Shown here piece after piece: positions 34,241 to 42,167 of a DNA stretch of 64,000 bases. Origin of the DNA: Actinoplanes sandaracinus. GTDB lineage: Bacteria > Actinomycetota > Actinomycetes > Mycobacteriales > Micromonosporaceae. Under the pieces are notes generated by a model that saw nothing but the letters and a program-made list of their open reading frames with translations, was not told where the DNA came from and made no database searches. Made by a program: the position numbers and the translations under genes. Where the stretch lies: positions 1-64,000 of the forward strand of contig NZ_JASCTH010000016.1 in NCBI RefSeq assembly GCF_030009775.1, in the 5' to 3' direction. Position 1 is the stretch's first letter, and each line of letters opens with the position of its first letter.

Positions 34241-34729
34241 ATGCGAGGTATGCCCAGATCAGTCGCGCTACGCGTGATCGATGACGAGAACAGGAAAGCG
34301 GTGACGGCCCTGCGGGTTGGGCCGGGCCAGGAGAAGTTTGTCGACGGGGTGGCGGATTCGCTGAGCGAAGCGGCTGCCAATCCAGCTGCGCGGCCTTGGG
34401 TGCGCGCCGTCTACGCCGGGGACGTGCCGGTCGGGTTCCTCATGGCAACTGACGCAGCCGAGCCCGGTAACGGCGTTGTCCCGTGGCCGTACTACCTGTG
34501 GCGGATGTTGATCGATGCCCGGTTTCAGGGGCACGGTTACGGCCGCGCGGCCCTGGATCTGCTGGTCACTCATCTGCGCGAGCGATCCGACGCAGAGGTT
34601 CTGACAACGAGCGTGGTGCCCGGAGCCGGCTCACCGTACGGCTTCTATGTGCGATACGGATTCCAGCCCACAGGCGAATGGTTCGATCACGAGCAGGTTC
34701 TCACTCTGCCCATCGCCCGCGATCGGTAG
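34241..34729 (+). CDS. GNAT-family N-acetyltransferase
   Basis: A GNAT protein of about 160 residues, resembling the spermine/spermidine acetyltransferase branch (VALRVIDDENRKAVTALRVG at the start). The acetyl-CoA loop is RFQGHGYGRAALDLLVTHL (Q/R-x-x-G-x-G/A) and the end shows GFYVRYGFQPTGEW. Start is ATG 34241 or 34250. Codon use is less GC-biased than in neighbours (for example CGT, GTT, TCA codons), hinting at recent acquisition. Confidence 0.85.
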   Translation: MRGMPRSVALRVIDDENRKAVTALRVGPGQEKFVDGVADSLSEAAANPAARPWVRAVYAGDVPVGFLMATDAAEPGNGVVPWPYYLWRMLIDARFQGHGYGRAALDLLVTHLRERSDAEVLTTSVVPGAGSPYGFYVRYGFQPTGEWFDHEQVLTLPIARDR

Positions 34730-34807
34730 CCCGACGGCCTGAGCCGGCGATGAAGCGGGAGATGGGCAGCGGCACATCGGGGTGTTGATCAGTCAGTCGC
34801 AATCGGC

Positions 34808-35341
34808 GTGAACCCTTACCGCACTCTGCGCGGCGCCTTGCAACGAGGCCGCGGTATCGCGGTAGCTCACCTGCGCGAGCAGCCCGGTCAGGCTCGACTG
34901 ATCTATGAATGTGCCGGTCGGGATACACGGTGGGACGCCCAGGTCGAGGAGCGCCCCGCCTATCTGGCGCGCCTCATACGCGATGCACGCCTGGACCCGG
35001 CACCGCTGATGGCGGATCGGGAATCCTATGGGCCGGACGAACAACAGCAGCTGGACGACGGCCGGTTCGGCTACATCCTCTCGATCCTGACCTACCTGGC
35101 CCGGGGCAGACCCTCATGTCCGTGGCCCTCGCCTCGACGCCGCGCTGGACGCCGCCGCCCGGCCCCGCTACGTGGTTGCCCCCCGATCCGGTGGACCTGC
35201 CGGACGCCAGACTCATCGCGCTACTGCAGAAGGCGGATGGCCGAGCTGAGCGAAGACCCCATCGAGGAACAACATCTTCGGTACGCCGCAGCAGCGCGCC
35301 TCGCAGAGAAATGACCTCTCGACGACCCGGCTCCCGGGACT
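34808..35341 (+). pseudogene. Frameshifted/deleted HEAT-like hypothetical gene
   Basis: The first 100 codons from GTG 34808 read as ordered protein (NPYRTLRGALQRGRGIAVAH, YECAGRDTRWDAQVEERPAY, YILSILTYLARG), matching the N-terminus of a family of actinobacterial HEAT-like hypothetical proteins as I remember it. After about 35105 this frame becomes Arg/Pro-rich, while protein-like wording reappears in a second frame (LPDARLIALLQKADG) and then in a third (MAELSEDPIEEQHLRYAAAA). At least two frameshifts or deletions are needed to explain this. Confidence 0.55.
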
Positions 35342-35364
35342 GACGAAGGCGATGCCGACTGCCG

Positions 35365-35970
35365 TCACGATCGTGACTGAGCCGGTAGCCGATTCGCCAC
35401 GCCGTACAGCTCTCGGGTCCGGGTGATGTCAAGCGGCATGCCGTCGTCCACGGACAGGAAGTAGCCCACCTGCCATGCTTGCGTGGTGATGGCCTGACGA
35501 CTCGCCGTGGTGACCCAGGGCGGATATACGCGGAACCCACGCTTACCACCTGAATGGTTGCTCGCGACGATACCGCGTTCGCGGAGCGCCTCCAGCGGAA
35601 AGACGAATTGGCCGAAGTGCCGAGCGTCCCGGGTGCTGATCACCACCAGATCCACCGCGTCCCCGGTGTTGAGGGGCCGAATCGGCCCACTCTCTGACCT
35701 CGCCCACAGCGTGACGAATTGCCCGATCTTCGTCGGTGTTGTTCTACCCGTGCGGAACCTGACGGACAAGCCGTTGACCAGGAAGGAATGTGCACAGTAG
35801 TCAGCGCTCTCCCGCTCGGGCAGAGGACGAGAACAGACGAAGCCGCCCGGGTCGTACACCAGCGCCTTCGCGGCGCGAAGATCGTCGTGCACAGGGTCGG
35901 TATCGATCCACGGGTCAGTCACCACCGACGTGCCATGCGGTGTCACGGCCCGCCGTAATGGTGCACTCAT
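35365..35970 (-). CDS. MepB-family protein
   Basis: A 201-residue MepB-like protein. The diagnostic core is SFLVNGLSVRFRTGRTTPTK followed by IGQFVTLWARSESGPIRPL and ARHFGQFVFPLEALRERGIV. MepB is encoded next to the MepA drug exporter in staphylococci, but its biochemical role is not known. ATG at 35970; no clear ribosome binding site, so possibly leaderless. It is divergent from the MerR-methyltransferase gene. Confidence 0.8.
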   Translation of the reverse strand: MSAPLRRAVTPHGTSVVTDPWIDTDPVHDDLRAAKALVYDPGGFVCSRPLPERESADYCAHSFLVNGLSVRFRTGRTTPTKIGQFVTLWARSESGPIRPLNTGDAVDLVVISTRDARHFGQFVFPLEALRERGIVASNHSGGKRGFRVYPPWVTTASRQAITTQAWQVGYFLSVDDGMPLDITRTRELYGVANRLPAQSRS

Positions 35971-36085
35971 ACCCGAAGGGTAGCGGGGCGACTGTCGGCG
36001 GGTAGACGACGAGCACAGTGAGTAACGGGCACCATCGGACAGCATCCGGAAAACCGATCATGCCGGGAAGACGCTTGTCCCTCAC

Positions 36086-36100
36086 GTGGCGTCATGCCAC
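36086..36100. promoter_or_regulatory. Dyad upstream of MerR-methyltransferase gene
   Basis: GTGGC-GTCAT-GCCAC, perfect arms with a 5-bp centre, 12 bp before the GTG at 36113. MerR proteins bind such dyads in the promoter spacer of their own gene. Confidence 0.5.
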
Positions 36101-36112
36101 ATAGTCGGGGGC

Positions 36113-37228
36113 GTGGAGGAGCACCTGACCGTAGGGCGTGTGGCCGAGCTGGCCGGCGTCACCATTCGTACGCTGCATCACTACGACGAGATCGGCCTGT
36201 TGCAGCCGTCGGCGCGGACCGTCGCGGGATACCGGGCCTATTCCGCCGACGACGTGGAGCGGCTGCGGGAAGTGCTCGCCTACCGGCGGTTGGGCTTCGG
36301 ATTGCGGGAGATCGCGGATCTGGTCGACGACCCGGCCACCGACGCGGTCGCGCATCTGTGCCGGCTACGGGGCCTGCTGCTGGAGCAGCGGGACCGTGCT
36401 GCCGCCATGGTCACGGCCATCGACAGGGAACTGGAGGCACGAGCAATGGGAATCAGGACGACCCCGGAGGAGCAACTGAAAGTGTTCGGCGCGCAGCTGT
36501 ACAACACCATCGGGTCGGCCTACCCGGCCACGCGGCGCACCGAGCCCCGGATCGCCGCGCGCATCTGGGACGCGCTCGGGGACGCCCGAACGGTATTGAA
36601 CGTCGGAGCAGGCACCGGCTCCTACGAACCACCGGACCGTGACGTCACGGCGGTGGAGCCGTCGGCGGTCATGCGAGCACAACGTCCCCCAGGCGCCGCA
36701 CCGTGCGTGGCCGCCGGAGCCGGGAGCCTGCCGTTCGAGGACCAGTCCTTCGACGCCGCCATGGCGGTCAGCACCGTCCATCACTGGCCGGACCCGATCG
36801 CCGGACTGCGCGAGATGAAGCGGGTGGCCCGCCGCGTGGTGGTGTTCACCTACGACGCCGACAACACCGGCCGGCGCGAGCGGTTCTGGCTCACCCGCGA
36901 CTACCTGCCTGAGTTCGCTGACCTTCTCGTCGGCTGGCCGACCTTGGCCGACCTGACCGGGGCGATCGGGGGCCGTGCGGAGCCGGTGCTCGTCCCGTGG
37001 GACTGCGCTGACGGCTTCTTCGAGGCGCATTGGCGCCGGCCCGAGGCATACCTGGATGAGCAGGTACGCCGGGCGGTATCGGTATGGACCAGGGTCGGGT
37101 CACAGGCCGAGCAGCGAGCAGTGGACAGACTCCGCGAAGACCTGTCCTCCGGCCGGTGGGCTGAGCGCAACCGTGACCTCGTCGCCCTCGACGCGGCAGA
37201 ACTCGGCCTTCGCCTGCTCGTAGCCTGA
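36113..37228 (+). CDS. MerR-family regulator fused to a class I SAM methyltransferase
   Basis: A 371-residue two-domain protein. Residues 1-115 are a MerR regulator: HTH LTVGRVAELAGVTIRTLHHY, wing DEIGLLQPSARTVAGYRAYS, and the dimer helix LLLEQRDRAAAMVTAIDREL. Residues 130-300 are a methyltransferase: motif I TVLNVGAGTGSYE, an acidic residue after strand 2 (VTAVEPS), GSLPFEDQSFDAAMAVSTVH and a Trp-rich end. Fusing the sensor to the enzyme suggests that the ligand both induces and is modified by the protein, as in resistance or detoxification (inference). GTG at 36113 gives the standard MerR N-terminus. Confidence 0.85.
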   Translation: MEEHLTVGRVAELAGVTIRTLHHYDEIGLLQPSARTVAGYRAYSADDVERLREVLAYRRLGFGLREIADLVDDPATDAVAHLCRLRGLLLEQRDRAAAMVTAIDRELEARAMGIRTTPEEQLKVFGAQLYNTIGSAYPATRRTEPRIAARIWDALGDARTVLNVGAGTGSYEPPDRDVTAVEPSAVMRAQRPPGAAPCVAAGAGSLPFEDQSFDAAMAVSTVHHWPDPIAGLREMKRVARRVVVFTYDADNTGRRERFWLTRDYLPEFADLLVGWPTLADLTGAIGGRAEPVLVPWDCADGFFEAHWRRPEAYLDEQVRRAVSVWTRVGSQAEQRAVDRLREDLSSGRWAERNRDLVALDAAELGLRLLVA

Positions 37229-37237
37229 ATACCGTCG

Positions 37238-37262
37238 CGCCGGCGAGCTGACTTCGCCGGCG
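37238..37262 (+). terminator. Hairpin after MerR-methyltransferase gene
   Basis: CGCCGGCGA (37238-37246)/TCGCCGGCG (37254-37262), perfect 9-bp stem, 7-base loop, ten bases past the stop. Confidence 0.7.
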
Positions 37263-37333
37263 GCCGGCACCGGAGCTCCGGTCGCGTCACGCAGGTCGGT
37301 GAGGAACGTGTCCGGCAGGTCCGAGTCAGCCCA

Positions 37334-37355
37334 CCGCCGGGACCACCCCCGGCGG
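37334..37355 (-). terminator. Hairpin after the PPOX-family gene
   Basis: CCGCCGGG (37334-37341)/CCCGGCGG (37348-37355), perfect 8-bp stem, on the downstream side of the minus-strand gene ending at 37380. Confidence 0.6.
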
Positions 37356-37379
37356 CCTCTGACTCACGATCTTCGGGTT

Positions 37380-38276
37380 TCAGGCGCTGAGGACCGGCGG
37401 ATTGTGGCGGAAGAACTCGCCGAAGGCCCACCGGTCCGGCAAGCCGCCGGCGACCTCCACCACCCGGTCGACGCGGAAGTCGACCAGGCGCTGCGCGCCC
37501 GGCACGGCGGCCACCCGTTCCGGGTCCTCGTCGAGGCGGGCGCGGCCGGTCAGGTGCAGCGTGTGGCCCCGCGTCCAGTCGAGGAAGAGCAACCCGCACC
37601 GCGGCTCCAGCAGCAGGTTGCCCATCGTCATGAACATCGAGTTGCCCACGTACTCGGGCCAGACGATCCGGTCGTCACCGGTGACCGTGACAAACCCCGG
37701 ACGACCGCCGCGGTGCGAGGCGTCGATGCCGAGACCGGCCGCGTAGGTGCCGATGAAGAACGTGTCCGCGGCGACGATCCACCGCTGCTGCGCAGCGGTC
37801 AGCTCCCTGGTCACGGTCACCGCGCCACGCTGGTGCGGCGGCCCCTCCGACGGCGTACGGGTCTGGATGTACTTGGGACAGTTCGAGTACACCTGCTCGG
37901 TGTGGATCACCAGGTGGTCGCCGTCCCGGCGGGCACGCCCGTTGACCCGCATGCGCCGGCGCCGGGCGGGCTCGATGGCGATCATTCCGATGTCACGTTC
38001 CGCGCCGAAGCGCCCGGCCAGCGGGTCGCCGGTGGCCGGAAGCCGGCCGACGACGACGGTGCGCTCGTCGCGGGCGTGGGTGAAGCCCGGACGCCCGCTG
38101 AGAGGGCTGACCCAGGCGGCCCCCGCGTCATCGGTCGCGGCGATCACCAGGAATCGCTGCTCGGCCAGGAACTCCGCGGCGACCGGCGGGATCGTCGCGC
38201 CGACACCGGCCGAGCCCCACGCCTGGCGGGACAGACCGGCCCGGCTCTGCAGTTCCTCTTCGCCCGGATGCGGCAC
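37380..38276 (-). CDS. Pyridoxamine 5'-phosphate oxidase-like flavin-binding family protein
   Basis: A 298-residue protein with two half-domains of the PNPOx-like split-barrel fold: an N-terminal half (FLAEQRFLVIAATDDAGAAW, SPLSGRPGFTHARDERTVVV) and a C-terminal half (DTFFIGTYAAGLGIDASHRG, GRPGFVTVTGDDRIVWPEYV, GNSMFMTMGNLLLEP). Family members bind FMN or F420; substrate unknown. GTG at 38276 has AGGAAGGGGAG just upstream. It starts 13 bp after the VOC gene stop, forming a two-gene operon with it. Confidence 0.85.
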   Translation of the reverse strand: MPHPGEEELQSRAGLSRQAWGSAGVGATIPPVAAEFLAEQRFLVIAATDDAGAAWVSPLSGRPGFTHARDERTVVVGRLPATGDPLAGRFGAERDIGMIAIEPARRRRMRVNGRARRDGDHLVIHTEQVYSNCPKYIQTRTPSEGPPHQRGAVTVTRELTAAQQRWIVAADTFFIGTYAAGLGIDASHRGGRPGFVTVTGDDRIVWPEYVGNSMFMTMGNLLLEPRCGLLFLDWTRGHTLHLTGRARLDEDPERVAAVPGAQRLVDFRVDRVVEVAGGLPDRWAFGEFFRHNPPVLSA

Positions 38277-38289
38277 GACTCTCCCCTTC

Positions 38290-38742
38290 CTAGAAGAATC
38301 CGCAGGTGGGGGCGCCGGAGGTGGGAACCGGCGCGCTGTCGACGCCGGACGGCGCGTAGATCTCCAGACGGATGCCGTCCGGGTCGGTGAAGAACACACC
38401 GCCGGACGACGCCCCCTCGCCGTGCGGCACGATCCCGTCGTAGACCAGCTCCACGCCCAGCTCACGCAGCGTCGACTCGGCCCGGCGCACCGCCTCGATG
38501 TCCGGCACCTGGAACGCCAGGTGGTGCAGGCCGGGCAGGCCGGTGGCGAACCGGCCGTCGCTCTGCTGCCACAGCGTGACGAGCAGTGTGCCGTCTCGCC
38601 CGAGGAAGGCGAACCGGCGCTCGCCGTCGACTCGCTCCCCGAGGACCTGGAAGTCGAAGACCTGGCGGTAGAACGCGGTGGACCGGGCCAGGTCGGTCAC
38701 GTTGAGGCCGACGTGACCGGTCTGCAGGGCGGGTGCACTCAT
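38290..38742 (-). CDS. VOC-family (glyoxalase/bleomycin-resistance/dioxygenase) protein
   Basis: A 150-residue VOC protein with paired beta-alpha-beta modules: TGHVGLNVTDLARSTAFYRQ and GLHHLAFQVPDIEAVRRAES; the C-terminal SSGGVFFTDPDGIRLEIYAP carries the metal-ligand Glu. Potential metal ligands are His10, His74 or nearby and Glu near 128. Functions range from glyoxalase to ring-cleavage or antibiotic binding; not resolvable here. The divergent neighbour is a CGNR regulator with shared repeat sites between. Confidence 0.88.
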   Translation of the reverse strand: MSAPALQTGHVGLNVTDLARSTAFYRQVFDFQVLGERVDGERRFAFLGRDGTLLVTLWQQSDGRFATGLPGLHHLAFQVPDIEAVRRAESTLRELGVELVYDGIVPHGEGASSGGVFFTDPDGIRLEIYAPSGVDSAPVPTSGAPTCGFF

Positions 38743-38750
38743 GACAAAGC

Positions 38751-38834
38751 CTTTCTAACGCCTTGGTGTCGCTGTTGCCGTTAGAACATCCCCGATTTTT
38801 CTCACGCCGTCAAGTCCGGTGTACCGTTAGAAAG
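38751..38834. promoter_or_regulatory. Three CGTTAGAA motifs between VOC operon and CGNR gene
   Basis: CTTTCTAACG (38751-38760, inverted), CGTTAGAAC (38779-38787) and CGTTAGAAAG (38825-38834, abutting the CGNR start codon). The outer two are exact reverse complements. They are likely operator half-sites for the CGNR protein controlling both directions. Confidence 0.6.
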
Positions 38835-39398
38835 GTGACCACCCCGGTGCTCGGTGAGCCGATCGCGATCGAGTTCGCGAACACCCTCCACGCGGTTCGC
38901 GGCAAGATCAGGGACGGCCTGTCGACTTCGGAAGGGCTGACTGGCTGGATGCGGGCCATGGGCGAGCGGTTGCCGTTCGCGCTGCCCGCCGCAGCCGTCG
39001 ACGACGCTGTTCTGGGCCAGGCCAGGGAATTGCGGAACGCGATACGGGCGATCGCCGACGCGCTCGCGAACAACCGGGAACCCACCGCCGCCGATATGGC
39101 GACGCTGAACGCGGTGGCCGGCCAGGCGCCCCGATGGCGGGAACTGCGCTGGGCCCCACAGCCACACACCGTCGACCGGAGCGCGGGCCCTCCGGCTGCC
39201 GCCGTGCTGTCCGCCCTCGCCGACGAGGCGATCGCCCTGTTCGCCGGGGAGGCCCGGCAGGAGCTGCGGGCCTGCCACGGGCCCGGCTGCGTGTTGCACT
39301 TCGTCCGCGACACCCCGCGGCGGGAGTGGTGCTCACCGGGATGCGGCAACCGCGCCCGCGCGGCGCGCCACTACGCCCGCACCAAACGCACCTCTTGA
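38835..39398 (+). CDS. CGNR zinc-finger regulator (ABATE/DUF1470 family)
   Basis: A 187-residue protein with an N-terminal ABATE domain (EPIAIEFANTLHAVRGKIRD) and a C-terminal CGNR zinc finger: CHGPGCVLHFVRDTPRREWC then SPGCGNRARAARHYAR, giving the ligands C-x4-C...C-x3-C and the name-giving CGNR. The family is regarded as stress-responsive transcription factors. GTG at 38835 directly follows the repeat CGTTAGAAAG, so transcription may be leaderless and autorepressed. Confidence 0.88.
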   Translation: MTTPVLGEPIAIEFANTLHAVRGKIRDGLSTSEGLTGWMRAMGERLPFALPAAAVDDAVLGQARELRNAIRAIADALANNREPTAADMATLNAVAGQAPRWRELRWAPQPHTVDRSAGPPAAAVLSALADEAIALFAGEARQELRACHGPGCVLHFVRDTPRREWCSPGCGNRARAARHYARTKRTS

Positions 39399-39404
39399 CC
39401 GACT

Positions 39405-39577
39405 TCACTCGGTTCGGTGGCGCCCCGGGTCAGCTCGATGACCGCGGCCGGTTTCCCCTCCGAGTCGATGACGCTGTGGCGCTCGCCGCCGGCAGCGGCT
39501 CGCCCTCCTTCTCGTAGATGGCGGGCAGGCCGGTCATCGCCGCCTCGGTGTCGGCGAGGGCGGGCCGGGCGCGGCGA
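39405..39577 (-). pseudogene. ASCH-domain protein remnant
   Basis: Minus strand, two pieces in different frames: ALADTEAAMTGLPAIYEKEG (about 39570-39500) and, after a one-base shift, GERHSVIDSEGKPAAVIELT (about 39487-39425). Together they read as the centre of an ASCH-fold protein (GLKTAT...YEREGEPLP..GD..VVLDS.G.P.AVIE in intact members). Start, end and frame are lost. Confidence 0.55.
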
Positions 39578-39589
39578 GCTCCAGGATCT

Positions 39590-40261
39590 TCAGGCCGCGC
39601 CGTTGAAGCGCAGCCAGTGCCCCTCGGAGATGACCTCGACGACGCCGTCGACGACCTTGATGGCTGTCTGGTCGTCGGTCGCGTAGGCCGGGACGCCGAT
39701 CTCGGCCGCCCACTTCTCCGCGGCGGCCGTGCTGTTCTCGGGGCAGTCGGGCACGTCGAGGTGCGGGAAGATCGAGAAGCCGACGACGCCGAGCGCGGCG
39801 TCGCCGCCGGTCGGGTTCCAGCCAACGAAGTCGTCGCCGATGCGCGGGGTCAGCACCATGCTGCCGGCGCTGAAGCCCACGTAGACCTTGTCGCCGAGCG
39901 TGGGCAGCAAGTCCAGCAGGCCGGACTCGCGCATCCAATGGGCCAGGTAGAGCGCGTCGCCGCCGTTGACCAGCAGCACGTCCGCCTCGCGCACCCAATT
40001 GACCCACTTGTCCCGGTCGATGCTCGGCAACGCGGTCAGCTCGAGCACGCCGACGGACTTCCAGCCCAGCTCGGTCATCGGGTTGCCGCCGCGGCCGCTG
40101 ATGAAGCGCCACGGCCCGGCGGGCTTGGCCCACGGGTGGCCGTACGACGCGGTCGGGATGGCAAGCGCGACACATTCCTCGATCGGCTTGCCGAGCAGGT
40201 CGAGCAGGGCCGCGTGGATGCTCGGGTTCTTGACGCCGGAGTCGGTGAGCAGGAATTTCAT
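39590..40261 (-). CDS. Peptidase E-like (S51, glutamine-amidotransferase fold) protein
   Basis: A 223-residue peptidase S51 relative: KFLLTDSGVKNPSIHAALLD at the start, EADVLLVNGGDALYLAHWM, and the nucleophile elbow YVGFSAGSMVLTPRIGDDF with its Ser in G-F-S-A-G. Dipeptidase E cleaves Asp-Xaa dipeptides in the cytoplasm; many actinobacterial homologues are of unknown specificity. ATG at 40261. It is divergent from an HxlR regulator with paired half-sites, and a broken second copy of its 5' end lies at 40987. Confidence 0.88.
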   Translation of the reverse strand: MKFLLTDSGVKNPSIHAALLDLLGKPIEECVALAIPTASYGHPWAKPAGPWRFISGRGGNPMTELGWKSVGVLELTALPSIDRDKWVNWVREADVLLVNGGDALYLAHWMRESGLLDLLPTLGDKVYVGFSAGSMVLTPRIGDDFVGWNPTGGDAALGVVGFSIFPHLDVPDCPENSTAAAEKWAAEIGVPAYATDDQTAIKVVDGVVEVISEGHWLRFNGAA

Positions 40262-40425
40262 CGCGCCCTCTCAGTAGCGTCGTCGGCGACGGGCGCCGCG
40301 GTTCCGGCGACAGCCACGTCGAGGCCGCCGTCCCAGGCGGTGTCGCCGGCGAGCACCAGCACGTGCGGGTGGCCTCGAGGTTGACGTATTTCACCTCGCA
40401 CCGCGCCCCCCGAAACTGATTGCAG

Positions 40426-40467
40426 TTCGCAAGTGGTAGCGACCACGCTAGCACGACCGGTTGCGAA
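40426..40467. promoter_or_regulatory. Inverted half-sites between peptidase E and HxlR genes
   Basis: TTCGCAA (40426-40432) and TTGCGAA (40461-40467) are exact inverse copies; between them lies a second dyad GTGGT-AGCG-ACCAC (40433-40446). The last arm ends 13 bp before the HxlR start. Confidence 0.5.
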
Positions 40468-40480
40468 GTACCATCAGCGC

Positions 40481-40990
40481 GTGGGAGAGCACAGGTCGGG
40501 ATGCCCGATCAATCTGGCGGTCGAGGTGCTCGGCGATCGGTGGTCGCTGGTGGTGCTGCGCGACATGATGTTCGGCAACCGGCACTACTTCCGCGAGCTG
40601 CTGACCGGCTCCGAGGAGGGCATCGCCTCGAACATCCTCGCCGACCGGCTGCGACGCCTGGTCGCCCACGGCCTGCTGTGGCGCACGGACGACGAGACCC
40701 ACCGCCAGAAGATCCGCTACAGCCTCACCGAGCCGGGCGTGCAGCTCGTCCCGGTGATGGCCGCGCTCGGCTCGTGGGGCCGGATGCACATGCCGGCCAG
40801 CCGCGAGCTCTCCGTGCGCGCCGAGCTGCTTGAGCAGGGCGGCCCCGAACTGTGGGACCGCTTCATGGACGAGCTGCGCGAACAGCACCTCGGCATCCCC
40901 CGCCCACCGGGCACCCCGTCGGCCTTCGCCGAGCTGCAGGCGGCTTACGAGGCCGCCGCCGCGGGCAGCACTCCCGAAAGGACATCCTGA
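40481..40990 (+). CDS. HxlR-family transcriptional regulator
   Basis: A 169-residue HxlR protein: GCPINLAVEVLGDRWSLVVL, the conserved Cys at residue 8, winged helix IASNILADRLRRLVAHGLLW and YSLTEPGVQLVPVMAALGSW. HxlR members sense aldehydes or redox and act on divergent genes, here the peptidase E gene. GTG at 40481 is preferred because the family usually begins within 10 residues of this Cys; a GTG at 40433 is in frame. Confidence 0.9.
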   Translation: MGEHRSGCPINLAVEVLGDRWSLVVLRDMMFGNRHYFRELLTGSEEGIASNILADRLRRLVAHGLLWRTDDETHRQKIRYSLTEPGVQLVPVMAALGSWGRMHMPASRELSVRAELLEQGGPELWDRFMDELREQHLGIPRPPGTPSAFAELQAAYEAAAAGSTPERTS

Positions 40991-41100
40991 AGCCGCTGCT
41001 CACCGACTCCGGCATCCAGAACGCCGGCATCGGGGCCGCCCTGGGCCGAGCTGCTCGGCAAGCCGACCGCCGAGTGCTGTGCACCCTCGCGCTCGGCATG
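40987..41100 (+). pseudogene. Broken duplicate of the peptidase E gene 5' end
   Basis: Overlapping the HxlR stop, the plus strand reads KPLLTDSGIQNAGIGAAL, closely like the intact KFLLTDSGVKNPSIHAAL at 40261. After a one-base shift it continues AELLGKPTAECCA, matching LDLLGKPIEECVA of the intact copy, and then loses similarity. It is a truncated, frameshifted second copy in opposite orientation. Confidence 0.7.
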
Positions 41101-41229
41101 CTTTTTCGGCGGCCGCCCCGGGAAGATGGCCTGCCGACGGGGCGGTTCCCGGGCTGTGTAACAGCTGGCGGACTCCTTATGGTGCCTGTCGGCCTGATGG
41201 GCCGAAAGCCGGAGCAGAAACGGAAAGCA

Positions 41230-41982
41230 TCATGCGGGGACGGTGCGGAAGTGGCTTGTCAGCTGGCCGTTCTCCAAGACGTGAAACACCAGGCCGGGGA
41301 TATCGTCGCGGTCAAAGGTATTGGACCAGGCGAGTTCGTCGGTCGTGGTCCATGGCAGGCGGGTGGTGGAGAAGATCCCGGGAGCCATGATCAAGGGCAC
41401 GCCGGCGAAAGTGCCCGCCGCGGCAGCGTGCGCGTGTCCGCACAGAACCGCGGCGGCCATCGGCGACGCGCTCACCACTGCGGCGAGGTCGTCAGGATTC
41501 TGTAGCCGAATACTGTCGAGGAGGGGATTGTTCACCCGGATCGGGTGGTGGTGGAGGCAGATGAAGACCGGCTCCTCGGCGTCGGCGAGAACACCTTGCA
41601 ACCACGTGAGGGTCTCCGGCGCGAGTAGACCGCCATGCTGTCCGGGAATGGTGGAGTCACAGAGGGCGAACACCACACCGCCGACTCGGTGTAGCTGATT
41701 GATGGGCGCTGCGCCCTCGCCACCGAGCAACACTCTACGGTAGGCGGCCCGGTCGTCATGGTTGCCCGGCAGAAGCAAGACCGGGACGTCCGCAACGAGC
41801 TCGGACCTGACCTGGTCATATTCCTCGACATCGCCATGGTCAGTAAGGTCGCCGGTCACCACGATCACGTCGACGTCGCAGCCGCGAAGGTAATCCATGG
41901 CCCGCCGCGAGCGACTCATCGCGCGTTCGCTACCGTCGAAGTGAGTGTCGCTGATATGCGCGATGATCGTCATGCGGTACAT
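41230..41982 (-). CDS. Metallophosphoesterase (Icc/CpdA-like)
   Basis: A 250-residue calcineurin-like phosphoesterase. All metal motifs are visible: HISDTHFDGS (D-x-H), VTGDLTDHGD (GD), LLPGNHDDRAAY (GNHD), FICLHHHPIRV and VLCGHAHAAAAG (GHxH). The spacing fits class III cyclic-nucleotide phosphodiesterases or related enzymes; the substrate is not determinable. Start ATG 41982 or 41973. Confidence 0.88.
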   Translation of the reverse strand: MYRMTIIAHISDTHFDGSERAMSRSRRAMDYLRGCDVDVIVVTGDLTDHGDVEEYDQVRSELVADVPVLLLPGNHDDRAAYRRVLLGGEGAAPINQLHRVGGVVFALCDSTIPGQHGGLLAPETLTWLQGVLADAEEPVFICLHHHPIRVNNPLLDSIRLQNPDDLAAVVSASPMAAAVLCGHAHAAAAGTFAGVPLIMAPGIFSTTRLPWTTTDELAWSNTFDRDDIPGLVFHVLENGQLTSHFRTVPA

Positions 41983-42167
41983 CTTCGTGGTTCCCCCGCG
42001 AAGGCAAAAGTACGGGCGCGGCCGAAGTCGGACGCCGGCGTCCACCAGCTCCCGTTACGGCGCGCGACGTGCTCGTCGGCGGACGGCGTGCACGGACGGC
42101 GGCGGACCCGGTGGCATGTGGCCGTCGCGGTGTGTGTCAGAGGTCCTTACGCAGGTGGACGTCGTCC

